41,515 bases of DNA from positions 1 through 41,515 of the forward strand of contig CAZFHZ010000020.1 of the NCBI GenBank assembly GCA_964519015.1. The letters are read 5' to 3'. The stretch's first letter is position 1, and every line of letters begins with the position of its first letter. The notes under the pieces are model-generated. The model was not told the DNA's origin, made no database searches, and saw only the letters and a program-made list of their open reading frames with translations. Source of the stretch: CAZFHZ01 sp964519015 (lineage in GTDB: Bacteria > Blakebacterota > Blakebacteria > Blakebacterales > CAYUVJ01). The translations under genes and the position numbers were made by a program. Shown piece by piece: positions 8,443-17,099 of the stretch.

Positions 8443-9978
8443 CTACGGCTGGATTCCGAGGCTGCGCAGCATCTCCACGGCGTTGGTGTTGGCCGGGTCG
8501 AGTTCCAGTGAGCGGCGGTAGGCGGCGATGGCCCGCTCGCGCTCACCCTTCTTGATGAGGGCCTCCCCCAGGCTGTCCCAGACGTTGCCGGATTCGGGGT
8601 AGAGCTCGGTGTTCATCTCGAAGAGGGCGACGGACTCGATGATGCGGCCCGCTTTGAGTAGCCTGTAGCCGGCGGCGTTCATCTCGCTCTCGGCCAGCAC
8701 CAGGTCCTTCCGCCGGCCCGACCGGACCCGCTCGAAAAGACTCCGGCCCGCCTTCTGCCCGCCGGTCTTGAACTCATGTTCGATGGCGGACGCGGCGGAG
8801 CGCTCGAGTTCTTCCATCTGCACCCGGAAGAACTCGGGCATGCCACGTCTCACCCCCTCCCGGAAGCGGACCAGGGCGTTCGGCCGGTCCCCCAGCGCCT
8901 GGTAGGCCCAGGCCAGCCGATAGACGGGATTGAGGGACCAGGGGGAATCGGCCTCCAGGCGCAGCAGTACTTCGATGGACTCGGCCGCCTCTCCAGTCTC
9001 CATGAGCCGGTCGGAGAGCTGCATGAGCGGCATCTCGGGCACGGCGACTTCGAAGCCCAGGCGCGAGGAAAGACCAGCGTAGTAGGTGTCGACGGCCGCC
9101 ATACCTCCGTCGAGCACCTTCCTCGGGCAGGGGTAGTCCCGGAAGAGGGCCAGCAGACCCTCCCGGCAGGAGGTGTATTCGCGATGAGCGTCGTTGCTCT
9201 CCCGCTCGAGCCGGGTCACCTCCCAGCGCAGGCCGGCCCGGCCGGGCGCGGTCAGCTCCCGCTCGAGCAGGTCAGGGAACGGGTCGGGGGGCCGGTTGCC
9301 GGTCTCGGGGGGATAGTGGTACCCGGTCAGGTGGAGGAAGGGGTCGACCGAAGAGGTTGCGGCCGCCCGGGCTGCGAACCAGTCCGGGAGCGGCGAGTAA
9401 TCCCGAGCCCAGCCGGGGTTGGTCACCAGGACCGCGTCGAACAGATCCGGTTCGGTCAGCCAGGTCCAGACACCGAAGAGCCCGCAATCGTAGGTACCGA
9501 GCAGGATGTGGAAGCCGTTGGTTCGGAACTCCCGCTCCAGCCAGGGAAGGAGTTCGGTCCGAAGGAAATCCCGGAACTCCTCGGCCCGGACCGGAACCTC
9601 ATTGCCCCCCGTGGCCCGGGGGAGGACCTCTTCGTGCCCCATCTGATCGACGCCCACCACGATCAGGGGGGGGATGTCGTTGAACCCGGAGAGGCTTCCG
9701 ACCTCGGCGGCCAGGCCGGCGAAATACTCCCAGGGGCCACCGAAGAGTTTGATCAGAACCGGGTAGGTCGCATCGGTCTCCTCATAATGCTCGGGGAGGT
9801 GGACATTGATGCCGCGCGGGGCGCCCAGGATGCGGGAGGGGACCAGGTAGCTCCGGCCGATCAAGATGGTCTCCCCTCCGCCTGGGCCGGGCGGGAAGAG
9901 GAGGAGGAGGAGGACGACGGCCGCCAGCGCGATGGGCGCAAGCCAGAGGATCAGGTGCGTTCGGTGTGAGAGGGTCAC
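8443..9978 (-). CDS. Membrane-anchored esterase-fold protein with C-terminal TPR domain
   Basis: A 511-residue protein: an N-terminal hydrophobic anchor (about residues 8-29), an alpha/beta-hydrolase domain like putative esterases of the enterochelin-esterase/esterase D type (INVHLPEHYEETDATYPVLI, then IVVGVDQMG), and C-terminal TPRs (GNVWDSLGEALIKKGERERA, then IAAYRRSLELDP). Where such esterases show GHSxGG the protein reads GTYDCG (161-166), so the nucleophile Ser seems replaced and it may be a non-catalytic relative. The GTG at 9978 is chosen because AAGGGAG lies 7 bases upstream; the longer frame to 10200 has a low-complexity, unlikely N-terminus. Transcribed divergently from the permease genes. 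The substrate is unknown. Confidence 0.72.
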   Translation of the reverse strand: MTLSHRTHLILWLAPIALAAVVLLLLLFPPGPGGGETILIGRSYLVPSRILGAPRGINVHLPEHYEETDATYPVLIKLFGGPWEYFAGLAAEVGSLSGFNDIPPLIVVGVDQMGHEEVLPRATGGNEVPVRAEEFRDFLRTELLPWLEREFRTNGFHILLGTYDCGLFGVWTWLTEPDLFDAVLVTNPGWARDYSPLPDWFAARAAATSSVDPFLHLTGYHYPPETGNRPPDPFPDLLERELTAPGRAGLRWEVTRLERESNDAHREYTSCREGLLALFRDYPCPRKVLDGGMAAVDTYYAGLSSRLGFEVAVPEMPLMQLSDRLMETGEAAESIEVLLRLEADSPWSLNPVYRLAWAYQALGDRPNALVRFREGVRRGMPEFFRVQMEELERSAASAIEHEFKTGGQKAGRSLFERVRSGRRKDLVLAESEMNAAGYRLLKAGRIIESVALFEMNTELYPESGNVWDSLGEALIKKGERERAIAAYRRSLELDPANTNAVEMLRSLGIQP

Positions 9979-9985
9979 GGGCGAT

Positions 9986-9992
9986 CTCCCTT
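9986..9992 (-). promoter_or_regulatory. Ribosome-binding site deciding the esterase-like gene start
   Basis: On the minus strand AAGGGAG is followed by 7 bases and GTG at 9978. The upstream ATG at 10008 has a purine run directly against it, with no usable spacing. Confidence 0.7.
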
Positions 9993-10193
9993 GAGGGTGT
10001 CGGGCCATCTCCACCAGGGTATCCGATGGTACGGGATGGGCGGGCGTTTGGGTTCCACCCCAGCCCGGCTGCCGGGTCGGGGCGTCCGATTCCGGTCCGC
10101 TCCGTCCCGATTCCGGACAGCCTCCGGTTCCTCCGGTGGCTACCAGCCGGCCGGAAGGAGGCCCGGTTGGTGCACGCCGCCCCGGCGCCTTCA

Positions 10194-10221
10194 TTGGCAT
10201 GAGTGTTGCCTTGCGTATCCG
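10194..10221 (+). promoter_or_regulatory. Probable promoter of the permease pair
   Basis: TTGGCA (10194-10199) and TATCCG (10216-10221), 16 bases apart, lie 36 bases before the permease ATG, with GGAGGG at 10247-10252 serving as ribosome-binding site. No gene was recognised in the 278-base divergent interval 9979-10256. Confidence 0.5.
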
Positions 10222-10256
10222 GGAAGGAGAGTCCCACTTCCGGCCCGGAGGGCGAG

Positions 10257-12701
10257 ATGGACGACCTGATCCAGGACCTGAGGACCGGCCTGCGCGGACT
10301 GCTGCGCCGGCCCGGTTTCACGCTGATGGCCGTGGTGACGCTGGGGCTGGGCATCGGAGCCGCCGTTTCCATGTTCAGCGTGGTCGACGGGGTGATCCTG
10401 CGGCCGCTCCCCTTCCCCGGTCCCGACCGGATCGTCCAGCTCTACACCACGAGCGCCGAAGGGAGTCGCGACAGCTGGAGCGGGGCCAACTTCATCGATT
10501 TCCAGGCCCAGAGCACCCTCTACGAGGCCACCGCCGGCTACCGCGCACATTCCTTCAGCCTGGATGACGGGGACTTCCCGGGCGCCCACCTGGGCGCCTG
10601 TGTGACCAACGGGTTCTTCCGCGTCTTCGGAATCGAGGCCCCCCTCGGCCGGATCCTCACCCCCGAGGCCGACCCGCCCGGAGGCGCCCCCGCGGTGGTC
10701 CTCTCCCATGCCCTCTGGCAGACGCTCTATGGCGGGGAGCCCGGAGCAGTCGGCCGGACCCTGGAGCTGAACGGGGTCCCCTATACCATCGTGGGGGTGA
10801 TGCCCCCTACCTTCGACATCCCCGAGGGGATGGAACTCTGGTTCACCTCCCGGCTGCGCGCTCCCGATCCTCCGTTCGATTTCGGGACCAGCGTGGAGGA
10901 GGTCCGCGGGGCGGACTACTTCAACGCGGTCGGTCGCTTGAAGCCTGAGGTCGCGCTCGCCCAGGCGCAGCAGGAGGGGAGCGCCATCACCGCCCGTTTG
11001 GCCGAGGAATACCCCGACTCCAACATGGGAGAGGGCTTCGAGGTCGTCCCGCTGCACGAGGTGATGGTCGGCAATGTCCAGGGGGCCCTGCTGGTCCTGT
11101 TCGGGGCGGTCGGTTTCGTACTGCTCATCGCCTGTGCCAACGTGGCCAACCTGCTGCTGGTGCGGGCCACCGCGCGGGATCGGGAGACCGCGGTGCGCCG
11201 GGCGCTCGGCGCCGACCGGGGCCGTCTGGTCCGGCAACTGCTGACCGAGAGTCTGCTGCTCGGTCTGATCGGAGGGGCCTTCGGGCTGGTCCTCGCCCTC
11301 TGGGGGACCGAGGCTCTGCTCGCCCTGGCGGCGACCGACCTGCCCCGTGCCGGAACGGTAAGCGTGGACGGCACTGTCCTGCTCTTCACCCTGGGCATCT
11401 CCCTGCTCTCCGGTCTGTTTTTCGGGCTCGCCCCGGTGGTCCAGAGCGGGGGCGGATCGCCGGCCGAGGTGCTGCGGCAGGGGGAGGGTCGGCACTCCGG
11501 CGGGCGCCGGGGGAGCCGGCTGCGGAGCGCCCTGATCGTGGGTGAGATCGCCGTCTCGGTGGTCCTGCTGGTGGGAGCCGCCCTGATGATCCGGACCCTG
11601 GCGGCGGTGGGATCGGCCGATCCGGGCTTCACCGCCCGCGACGCGCTGACCGCCCGGGTCTTCGTGCCGGCCAACAAGTACCCGGAGAACGAACAGCTGT
11701 GGCAGTTCTACGGCCGGGTCCTGGAGCGGGTCCGGGCGCTGCCGGGCGTGCGCTCGGCGGCCGGTGTGCTCAGCCTGCCCATCAACCAGGGGATCGGGGC
11801 CGAACTCACCTTCATCATCGAAGGGCGGCCGACCGAGCCGGGGGCCGAACCGGTGGCCGGTTACCAGTCGGCCACCGCCGGTTACTTCGAGTCCATCGGT
11901 CTGCCCCTGCTGCAGGGCCGTACCTTCACCGCCGAGGACCGGGTGGGGAGCCCCCTGGTGGCCGTGGTCAGCAAAGCGTGCGCCGACGCCATCTTCCCGG
12001 GTGAGGACCCGGTGGGCCGGCACATCTCCTGGAATGACAACACCGAGGACCCCGACTTCGAATGGGTGACCATCGTGGGCGTGGTGGGCAACACCCTCCA
12101 CCAGGGCCTGGACAGCGAACCGCGCTCGGAGGTCTATCAGCCGTTCGAGCAGAATCCATGGCCTTTCCTCACCCTGGTCATCGATACGGCCGGTCGCCCG
12201 GAGGCCCTGACCACACCCCTGCGGCGGGCGGTGATGGAGGTCGATCCCCTCCAGCCGGTCACCCACATCCGCACCCTGCGGGACGTCCTGCACACCTCAC
12301 TGGCCCGCCGGCGCTTCAATATGATCCTGATGTCCCTCTTCGCCGGCCTGGCGCTGCTGCTGGCCGCGGTCGGTCTCTACGGCGTGCTCAGTTACACGGT
12401 GGCCCAGCGGGGCCGGGAGATCGGGATCCGGATGGCCCTGGGCGCCGACACCATGCGGGTGGTCACCCAGTTCGTGCGCGAAGGGATCCGGCTCTCGGCC
12501 CTGGGACTGGGGATCGGACTGGTCGCTGCACTCGCACTTGGACGGTTGATCGGGGGACTGGTCCACGGCATCCCGACCTTCGACCCGCTCTCCTTTAGCG
12601 GTGGGGTGGTCGTGCTCGCGGCCGTCGCGCTGCTGGCCAGCTGGCTCCCCGCCCGGCGGGCGGCCCGGGCCGACCCGATGGTCACCCTGCGCCGGGAGTA
12701 A
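10257..12701 (+). CDS. ABC transporter permease, MacB/ADOP type (copy 1)
   Basis: A large inner-membrane permease of the FtsX/MacB superfamily, 814 residues. It shows the duplicated ADOP layout: an N-terminal TM helix (about 17-40) and periplasmic MacB-PCD domain, an FtsX domain (LLIACANVANLLLVRATARD...VRRALGADRGRLVRQ), then a second helix (SALIVGEIAVSVVLLVGAAL), a second periplasmic domain and a second FtsX domain (LLLAAVGLYGVLSYTVAQRG...REIGIRMALGA). No ATP-binding subunit is adjacent, as usual for these orphan permeases. Such proteins export macrolides, peptides or lipids or transmit force to the envelope; the substrate here is unknown. Start ATG 10257 follows GGAGGG. A close paralogue follows after 4 bases. 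Confidence 0.92.
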   Translation: MDDLIQDLRTGLRGLLRRPGFTLMAVVTLGLGIGAAVSMFSVVDGVILRPLPFPGPDRIVQLYTTSAEGSRDSWSGANFIDFQAQSTLYEATAGYRAHSFSLDDGDFPGAHLGACVTNGFFRVFGIEAPLGRILTPEADPPGGAPAVVLSHALWQTLYGGEPGAVGRTLELNGVPYTIVGVMPPTFDIPEGMELWFTSRLRAPDPPFDFGTSVEEVRGADYFNAVGRLKPEVALAQAQQEGSAITARLAEEYPDSNMGEGFEVVPLHEVMVGNVQGALLVLFGAVGFVLLIACANVANLLLVRATARDRETAVRRALGADRGRLVRQLLTESLLLGLIGGAFGLVLALWGTEALLALAATDLPRAGTVSVDGTVLLFTLGISLLSGLFFGLAPVVQSGGGSPAEVLRQGEGRHSGGRRGSRLRSALIVGEIAVSVVLLVGAALMIRTLAAVGSADPGFTARDALTARVFVPANKYPENEQLWQFYGRVLERVRALPGVRSAAGVLSLPINQGIGAELTFIIEGRPTEPGAEPVAGYQSATAGYFESIGLPLLQGRTFTAEDRVGSPLVAVVSKACADAIFPGEDPVGRHISWNDNTEDPDFEWVTIVGVVGNTLHQGLDSEPRSEVYQPFEQNPWPFLTLVIDTAGRPEALTTPLRRAVMEVDPLQPVTHIRTLRDVLHTSLARRRFNMILMSLFAGLALLLAAVGLYGVLSYTVAQRGREIGIRMALGADTMRVVTQFVREGIRLSALGLGIGLVAALALGRLIGGLVHGIPTFDPLSFSGGVVVLAAVALLASWLPARRAARADPMVTLRRE

Positions 12702-12705
12702 TCGG

Positions 12706-15144
12706 ATGGACACCCTGTGGAACGACCTGAAGGCGGCCTGGCACAGCCTGTGTCGCCGGCCCGCCCCTTCGATCGTGGCCGTGCTGACCCTGACCCTGGG
12801 CATCGGGGTGAGCACCTCGATGTTCAGCGTGCTGTACGGCGTGATGCTCAAGCCGCTCCCCTACCGGGAGCCGGACCGGATCGTACGGCTCTTTTCGGTC
12901 GGTGCGATCGGCGGCCGCAACCCCTGGTCGGGGGCCAATTACGTCGATTTCGCGGACCGGGCGACCGCCTACGAAGCGATCGCCGGTTATGATGTCTCCA
13001 GCCTCGCCCTGCGGGAGGACCCGTTCCCGTCCATGGTGACGGGGGCCGTCGTGACCCCCGGCTTCTTCCAGGTCTTCGGGGTGGCGCCCCAGGCGGGGCG
13101 GGTCTTCAGTCCCGAGGCGGATCCTCCGGGCGGAGAGCGGGCGGTCGTGCTCTCCGATGCGCTCTGGAAGAGCCGCTTCGGCGGGGAGCCGGCCGTGGTC
13201 GGGCAGCGGCTGGAGATGAACGGGGTCTCCACGCTGGTGGTGGGGATCATGCCGGCGGATTTCGATTTCCCGGACGGAGCGCAGTTCTGGACCGTGTCCC
13301 GGTTCCGCGTGCCTGATCACTCCGGCACCGACCCTTCCGATCCGGCCTTCAATCGCCAGGACCGGTACTTCCTCGCGGTCGCCCGCCTGCGCGAAGGCGT
13401 CACCATCACCCAGGCCCGCCGTGAGGGGGAGACCCTCATCGCCCAGCTCGCCGCCGAGTACCCGGCCGACAACCCGGGTGAGCGGTTCGACCTGGTCCGG
13501 CTGCAGGAGACCCTGGTGGGTCCGGTGCGTCCCATGCTCCTGGCCCTCTTCGGGGCGGTCGGCTTGCTGCTGTTGATCGCCTGCACTAATGTGACCAACC
13601 TGCTGCTCGCCCGGGCCGCCGGGCGGGCCCGGGAGATCGCCCTGCGCGGCGCGCTCGGCGCCGGCCGTGGCCGGATCGCCCGGCTCGTGCTGGCCGAGAG
13701 CCTCCTGCTCGCCCTGGCCGGCGGGGCCGGCGGGCTGCTCCTGGCGCTCTGGGGGACCGATGCGCTGCTCGGCCTGGCCGGCGACCTGCCGCGAGCCGCC
13801 GAGGTGACCGTCAGCCTGCCGGTGCTGGGTTTCGCCCTGGGACTCGCCCTGCTCTCGGGAGTGCTGTTCGGTCTGGCTCCGGCCCTCTGGCTTTCCCGCG
13901 GAGCCCCGGCGGCCATCCTGCGCGAGGGGAGCAGCCGGGAGGGGGCCGCGGCCTACCGGAGCCGGCTGCGCCAGGGTCTGGTGTCCGCGGAGATCGCCCT
14001 CTCCCTGGTCCTGCTGGTCGGATCGGGGCTGATGGTCCGTACCCTGGCGATCCTGGGCCGGGTGGACCCGGGCTTCTCGCAGCGCGAGGTCCTGACCGGG
14101 CAGATCTGGCTGACCGGTCTCGAGAGTCTCCCGGAGGCGGATATCCACGCCTTCCAGGAAGCCGTACTGGAGCGGATCCGCGCACTGCCGGGGGTGGTCT
14201 CGGCGGGGGCCGTGCTGTCGCTGCCGATCGGACCCTGGGTCTCGGCCGTGTCCACCTGGAGTGTGGAGGGGCGGGAAATGGAGCCGGGGAGCGAACCCCG
14301 CGCCGGCCTTCAGGCGGCCAGCCCCGGTTACTTCGAGACGATCGGCATCCCGCTGCACCAGGGGCGTACCTTCACCGAGGCGGACCGCTCCGGGAGTCTC
14401 CCGGTGGCCGTGGTGAGCGACGTCTTCGCCGACCGGTTCTTCCCCGGCGAGGATCCCCTCGGCCGCCGGATCGGTTCCGGCAACCCGCTCGAGGAGGATT
14501 TCGAGTGGCTGACCATCGTCGGGGTGGTGGGAAGTACCCGGCCGGAGGGGCTCGACTCCGAGCTGCGCGCCGAGGTCTTCCAGCCCTTCGCCCAGTCGTC
14601 CTGGGACTGGATGGCCCTGGTCGTGCGCACGACGGTGGCTCCCGCCACGCTGGAAGCACCGCTGAGGCGGGCGGTCATGGAAGCCAGGGCCGACCAGCCG
14701 GTGATGGGAATCCGGACCATGGCCGAGGTCCTGCACGACAGCCTGGCGCGCCGGCGCTACTCCCTGATGATGCTCGGACTCTTCGCCGTCCTGGCGCTGT
14801 TGCTGGCCGGGGTGGGTCTGTACGGCGTCATGAGCTTCCTGGTGACGCAGCGCTCCCGGGAGATCGGTATCCGGATGGCGGTGGGCGCCGGTTCGGCCGA
14901 TATCCTCCGGCTGGTGGCCGGGGAGGGGGGCCGGATGCTGGTGGTCGGGCTGGCGGCCGGGGTGGTGCTGGCCGTCCTGCTCGGCTGGTTCCTCCAGGCG
15001 CTCCTGTACGGAGTGCCTCCGACCGACCCGGTCTCCTTCCTCGGAGCCGCCGGTGTGCTCACGATCGCCGTGATGATGGCGCTGGGGCGGCCGATCCGGC
15101 GGGCGCTCCGGACCGATCCGATGATCTCGCTGCGCATGGAGTAG
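12706..15144 (+). CDS. ABC transporter permease, MacB/ADOP type (copy 2)
   Basis: An 812-residue paralogue of the preceding gene with the same duplicated MacB-PCD/FtsX architecture. Matching landmarks are LTLGIGVSTSMFSVLYGVML near the N-terminus, PWSGANYVDF (copy 1 has SWSGANFIDF), LLIACTNVTNLLLARAAGRA, REIALRGALGAGRGRIARLV, and the C-terminal LLLAGVGLYGVMSFLVTQRS with REIGIRMAVGAG. The frame is open from 12601, but the ATG at 12706 aligns with the copy 1 N-terminus and lies 4 bases after its stop. The two copies may form a heterodimer sharing an unlinked ATPase; this is inference. Confidence 0.92.
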   Translation: MDTLWNDLKAAWHSLCRRPAPSIVAVLTLTLGIGVSTSMFSVLYGVMLKPLPYREPDRIVRLFSVGAIGGRNPWSGANYVDFADRATAYEAIAGYDVSSLALREDPFPSMVTGAVVTPGFFQVFGVAPQAGRVFSPEADPPGGERAVVLSDALWKSRFGGEPAVVGQRLEMNGVSTLVVGIMPADFDFPDGAQFWTVSRFRVPDHSGTDPSDPAFNRQDRYFLAVARLREGVTITQARREGETLIAQLAAEYPADNPGERFDLVRLQETLVGPVRPMLLALFGAVGLLLLIACTNVTNLLLARAAGRAREIALRGALGAGRGRIARLVLAESLLLALAGGAGGLLLALWGTDALLGLAGDLPRAAEVTVSLPVLGFALGLALLSGVLFGLAPALWLSRGAPAAILREGSSREGAAAYRSRLRQGLVSAEIALSLVLLVGSGLMVRTLAILGRVDPGFSQREVLTGQIWLTGLESLPEADIHAFQEAVLERIRALPGVVSAGAVLSLPIGPWVSAVSTWSVEGREMEPGSEPRAGLQAASPGYFETIGIPLHQGRTFTEADRSGSLPVAVVSDVFADRFFPGEDPLGRRIGSGNPLEEDFEWLTIVGVVGSTRPEGLDSELRAEVFQPFAQSSWDWMALVVRTTVAPATLEAPLRRAVMEARADQPVMGIRTMAEVLHDSLARRRYSLMMLGLFAVLALLLAGVGLYGVMSFLVTQRSREIGIRMAVGAGSADILRLVAGEGGRMLVVGLAAGVVLAVLLGWFLQALLYGVPPTDPVSFLGAAGVLTIAVMMALGRPIRRALRTDPMISLRME

Positions 15145-15248
15145 AATTGGTAGGAAAGTACCAGTAACCCGCACCTCCTGCCGCCGTAGTTCAGGCCGAC
15201 CGGACCGGTATCGGTCCCGACCGGGGCATCCAGCAGGAGGTGGGAAGC

Positions 15249-16292
15249 ATGAACCGACAGGCTCGATCCAGGAATCGTCCGGACATTGCCCTCTCTGTGG
15301 TCTTATGGGCGGTCGCGGTTTCGGCCGCTCCCCTGCCTACCGGCGGCCAGACACCTTCCCCCACCACGCTCATCGACGGTCATATCCGGGCCTGCGGGGG
15401 CTCCGCTCTGACGGCGGTCACCAGCGAGCGGCGGGTCGGCACGCTGGTCCGCGGCCAGAGCGGTTTCGTCCCCTTCGAGTCGATCGCCCGGGCCCCCGGG
15501 AGATGGTCGTACAACCAGGTGTTCGCCTACGGAGACCAGGTGACCTACGGCTGTGACGGGGACTCGGCCTGGGTCCAGGATACCAGGGACGTGAGCCCGA
15601 TGGGCGGGCGGGAGCGGCTCGACCTCGACCTGCTCCTGGATGTCCAGGCTCCCCTGAGGCTCCGGGAACGCTTCCCCGAACAGGCGGTGAAGGGGGTCGA
15701 GACGAGAGAAGGGAAGGAGGTCACAGTCGTCCGGGGGAGGACCCGGGAGGGAGATGAGGTCGAACTCGTCTTCGACCGCGGGAGCGGGCTGCTGGTCCAG
15801 GCGGGGGACCTCATTTTCGAGGACTACCGGCCGGTCGGAGATGTGCTGCGTCCCCACCGGATCTGGATCGGGGGGGACCCGGAGGGACTCGGCCTGCGCC
15901 TGAGGATGGACATCACCGCGATCACCCCGAACGCCGAGGTCGACGCGGCCCGCTTCACCCGGCCGGCCGGACCACTCCCGATGCGACCGGGTCCGCTCTT
16001 CAAGCGCTATCAACGGGTGCCGGCCGACCGGACGGCCATGGACGCCTGCGTCGGAACCTACCAACACCCCACCCGACCCGAGATAACCTATACCGTCACC
16101 CGGCAGGATGACCACCTGATGGTCGAGCAGACCGGCTGGGGACAGGCGATCGAGATCATCCCGGCCTCCGCCTGGGACTACTTCATCCAGTTCATCAACC
16201 TCGAGGTCCACTTCCGGCGCGATGAGACCGGCCGGGTGACGACCCTCGAACTGGTCGCCCAGCGGCAGATCCGGGCGGAGCGGATCCGATGA
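15249..16292 (+). CDS. Secreted protein with LolA-like fold and DUF3471-like C-terminus
   Basis: A 347-residue exported protein of unknown function. A signal peptide is apparent (charged NRQARSRNRPD, hydrophobic IALSVVLWAVAVSAAPL). The central part (IDGHIRACGGSALTAVTSER, then FVPFESIARAPGRWSY, LVFDRGSGLLVQ and FEDYRPVGDVLRPHRI) is the pattern of LolA/LppX-like beta-baskets. The final ~90 residues (CVGTYQHPTRPEITYTVTRQ...FRRDETGRVTTLEL) resemble the small DUF3471-type beta domain often attached to serine hydrolases. ATG 15249 has AGGAGG 8 bases upstream (15235-15240); the GTG at 15240 overlaps that site and is rejected. It overlaps in position only slightly with the next frame and probably heads a small operon. 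Confidence 0.7.
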   Translation: MNRQARSRNRPDIALSVVLWAVAVSAAPLPTGGQTPSPTTLIDGHIRACGGSALTAVTSERRVGTLVRGQSGFVPFESIARAPGRWSYNQVFAYGDQVTYGCDGDSAWVQDTRDVSPMGGRERLDLDLLLDVQAPLRLRERFPEQAVKGVETREGKEVTVVRGRTREGDEVELVFDRGSGLLVQAGDLIFEDYRPVGDVLRPHRIWIGGDPEGLGLRLRMDITAITPNAEVDAARFTRPAGPLPMRPGPLFKRYQRVPADRTAMDACVGTYQHPTRPEITYTVTRQDDHLMVEQTGWGQAIEIIPASAWDYFIQFINLEVHFRRDETGRVTTLELVAQRQIRAERIR

Positions 16293-16318
16293 GCCGGCCC
16301 GAGGGAAAGGGGGAGCAG

Positions 16319-16972
16319 ATGGATCGGAAGCGTTTCCTGGCCGAAGGGACCAAGGCGGGACTCGGATGCTGTGCCGCCGCACTCGCACTAGGCCGGGCGG
16401 TCAACGGCCAGGCCGGACCGCAGGCGCCGGGAGAAGGCTTGAGCGCCGACCTGCGACGGCGGATGGCGGATGGGGCCCTGACCCCGGATTGGGTGAAGGC
16501 GGAGAAGGCCGAGGCGTGGATCACCGCCCTGGTCGATCACCTCGACGGCCAGCTCGACGAAGTGGCCCGGACCAGGCTGCTGAACGCCTGCGGGCGCTCC
16601 TGTTACCAGAATGCCTTCGGGGTTGCCGACCGGCGCCGACCCACACCGGAGACGGCCGAAGCCTTCCTGAAGTCCCTGGAGCAGGCGGGCTACACGGTGG
16701 AGCGCGGCCCTGAGGAAACCGTTGTGTACTATGGCTGGGCCGGCAAACAGAGCCCGATGGGCCTGAGTCTCCGGGAAGGGTGGTGCCTCTGCCCGCTGGT
16801 GGAGAACCCGACGCCCGGTCTTTCCGGGACCTACTGCAACTGTTCGGCCGGTTACGTCCAGGAGACGTTCGAACGGTCTACCGGGCGAAAGGTGCGATCG
16901 GTCGAGGTCCTGGAATCCCTGAAACGAGGGGGGAAAGACTGTCGATTCAAAGTCGTACTATCTAACGGGTGA
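16319..16972 (+). CDS. Exported Cys-rich protein with V4R-like C-terminal region
   Basis: A 217-residue protein. The N-terminus MDRKRFLAEGTKAG followed by LGCCAAALALG looks like a Tat-type signal in which one arginine of the pair is spaced as RKR. Seven cysteines remain in patterned groups: C91/C95 (CGRSC), C156/C158 (CLC), C173/C175 (CNC) and C208. The C-terminal block YCNCSAGYVQETFERSTGR with the following DCRFKVVL has the spacing of V4R/hydrocarbon-binding domains and of DUF6144-like proteins. A metal or small-ligand binding role is inferred; I know no function. ATG 16319 is preferred over 16289 because GGGGGAG precedes it. It follows the LolA-like gene closely. Confidence 0.6.
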   Translation: MDRKRFLAEGTKAGLGCCAAALALGRAVNGQAGPQAPGEGLSADLRRRMADGALTPDWVKAEKAEAWITALVDHLDGQLDEVARTRLLNACGRSCYQNAFGVADRRRPTPETAEAFLKSLEQAGYTVERGPEETVVYYGWAGKQSPMGLSLREGWCLCPLVENPTPGLSGTYCNCSAGYVQETFERSTGRKVRSVEVLESLKRGGKDCRFKVVLSNG

Positions 16973-16996
16973 CCAACGTAGAGAAGGAGAATTGAG

Positions 16997-17098
16997 ATGT
17001 CGTGGCTGACTTTCGGACTGGTCTTTGGAGTGGTCTTCGCAGTGGTCTTCACAGTTGTCTTCACCCGTGTCTGGAAGCGGAAACGGCAGACACAGTGA
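16997..17098 (+). CDS. 33-residue single-span membrane microprotein
   Basis: A small gene with AGAAGGAGA (16982-16990) 6 bases ahead of ATG. The protein begins MSWLTFGLVFGVVFAVVF and continues TVVFTRVWKRKRQTQ: about 23 hydrophobic residues with a repeated [GAT]-V-V-F pattern, then a basic tail, predicting one membrane helix with the C-terminus in the cytoplasm. It starts 24 bases after the V4R-like gene and may belong to the same transcript. No family is recognised. The good ribosome-binding site and clean topology support it; its length keeps confidence moderate. Confidence 0.5.
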   Translation: MSWLTFGLVFGVVFAVVFTVVFTRVWKRKRQTQ

Positions 17099-17099
17099 C

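Noticed and set aside
12682..15174. An 830-residue open frame on the minus strand across the second permease gene
   Set aside because: It mirrors a secure gene, is rich in Gln/Gly/Pro/His low-complexity sequence and has no domain. Long antisense frames are common at this GC content; the same applies to 1729-3516, 10191-12293, 36362-38473 (minus) and 18709-20460 (plus).
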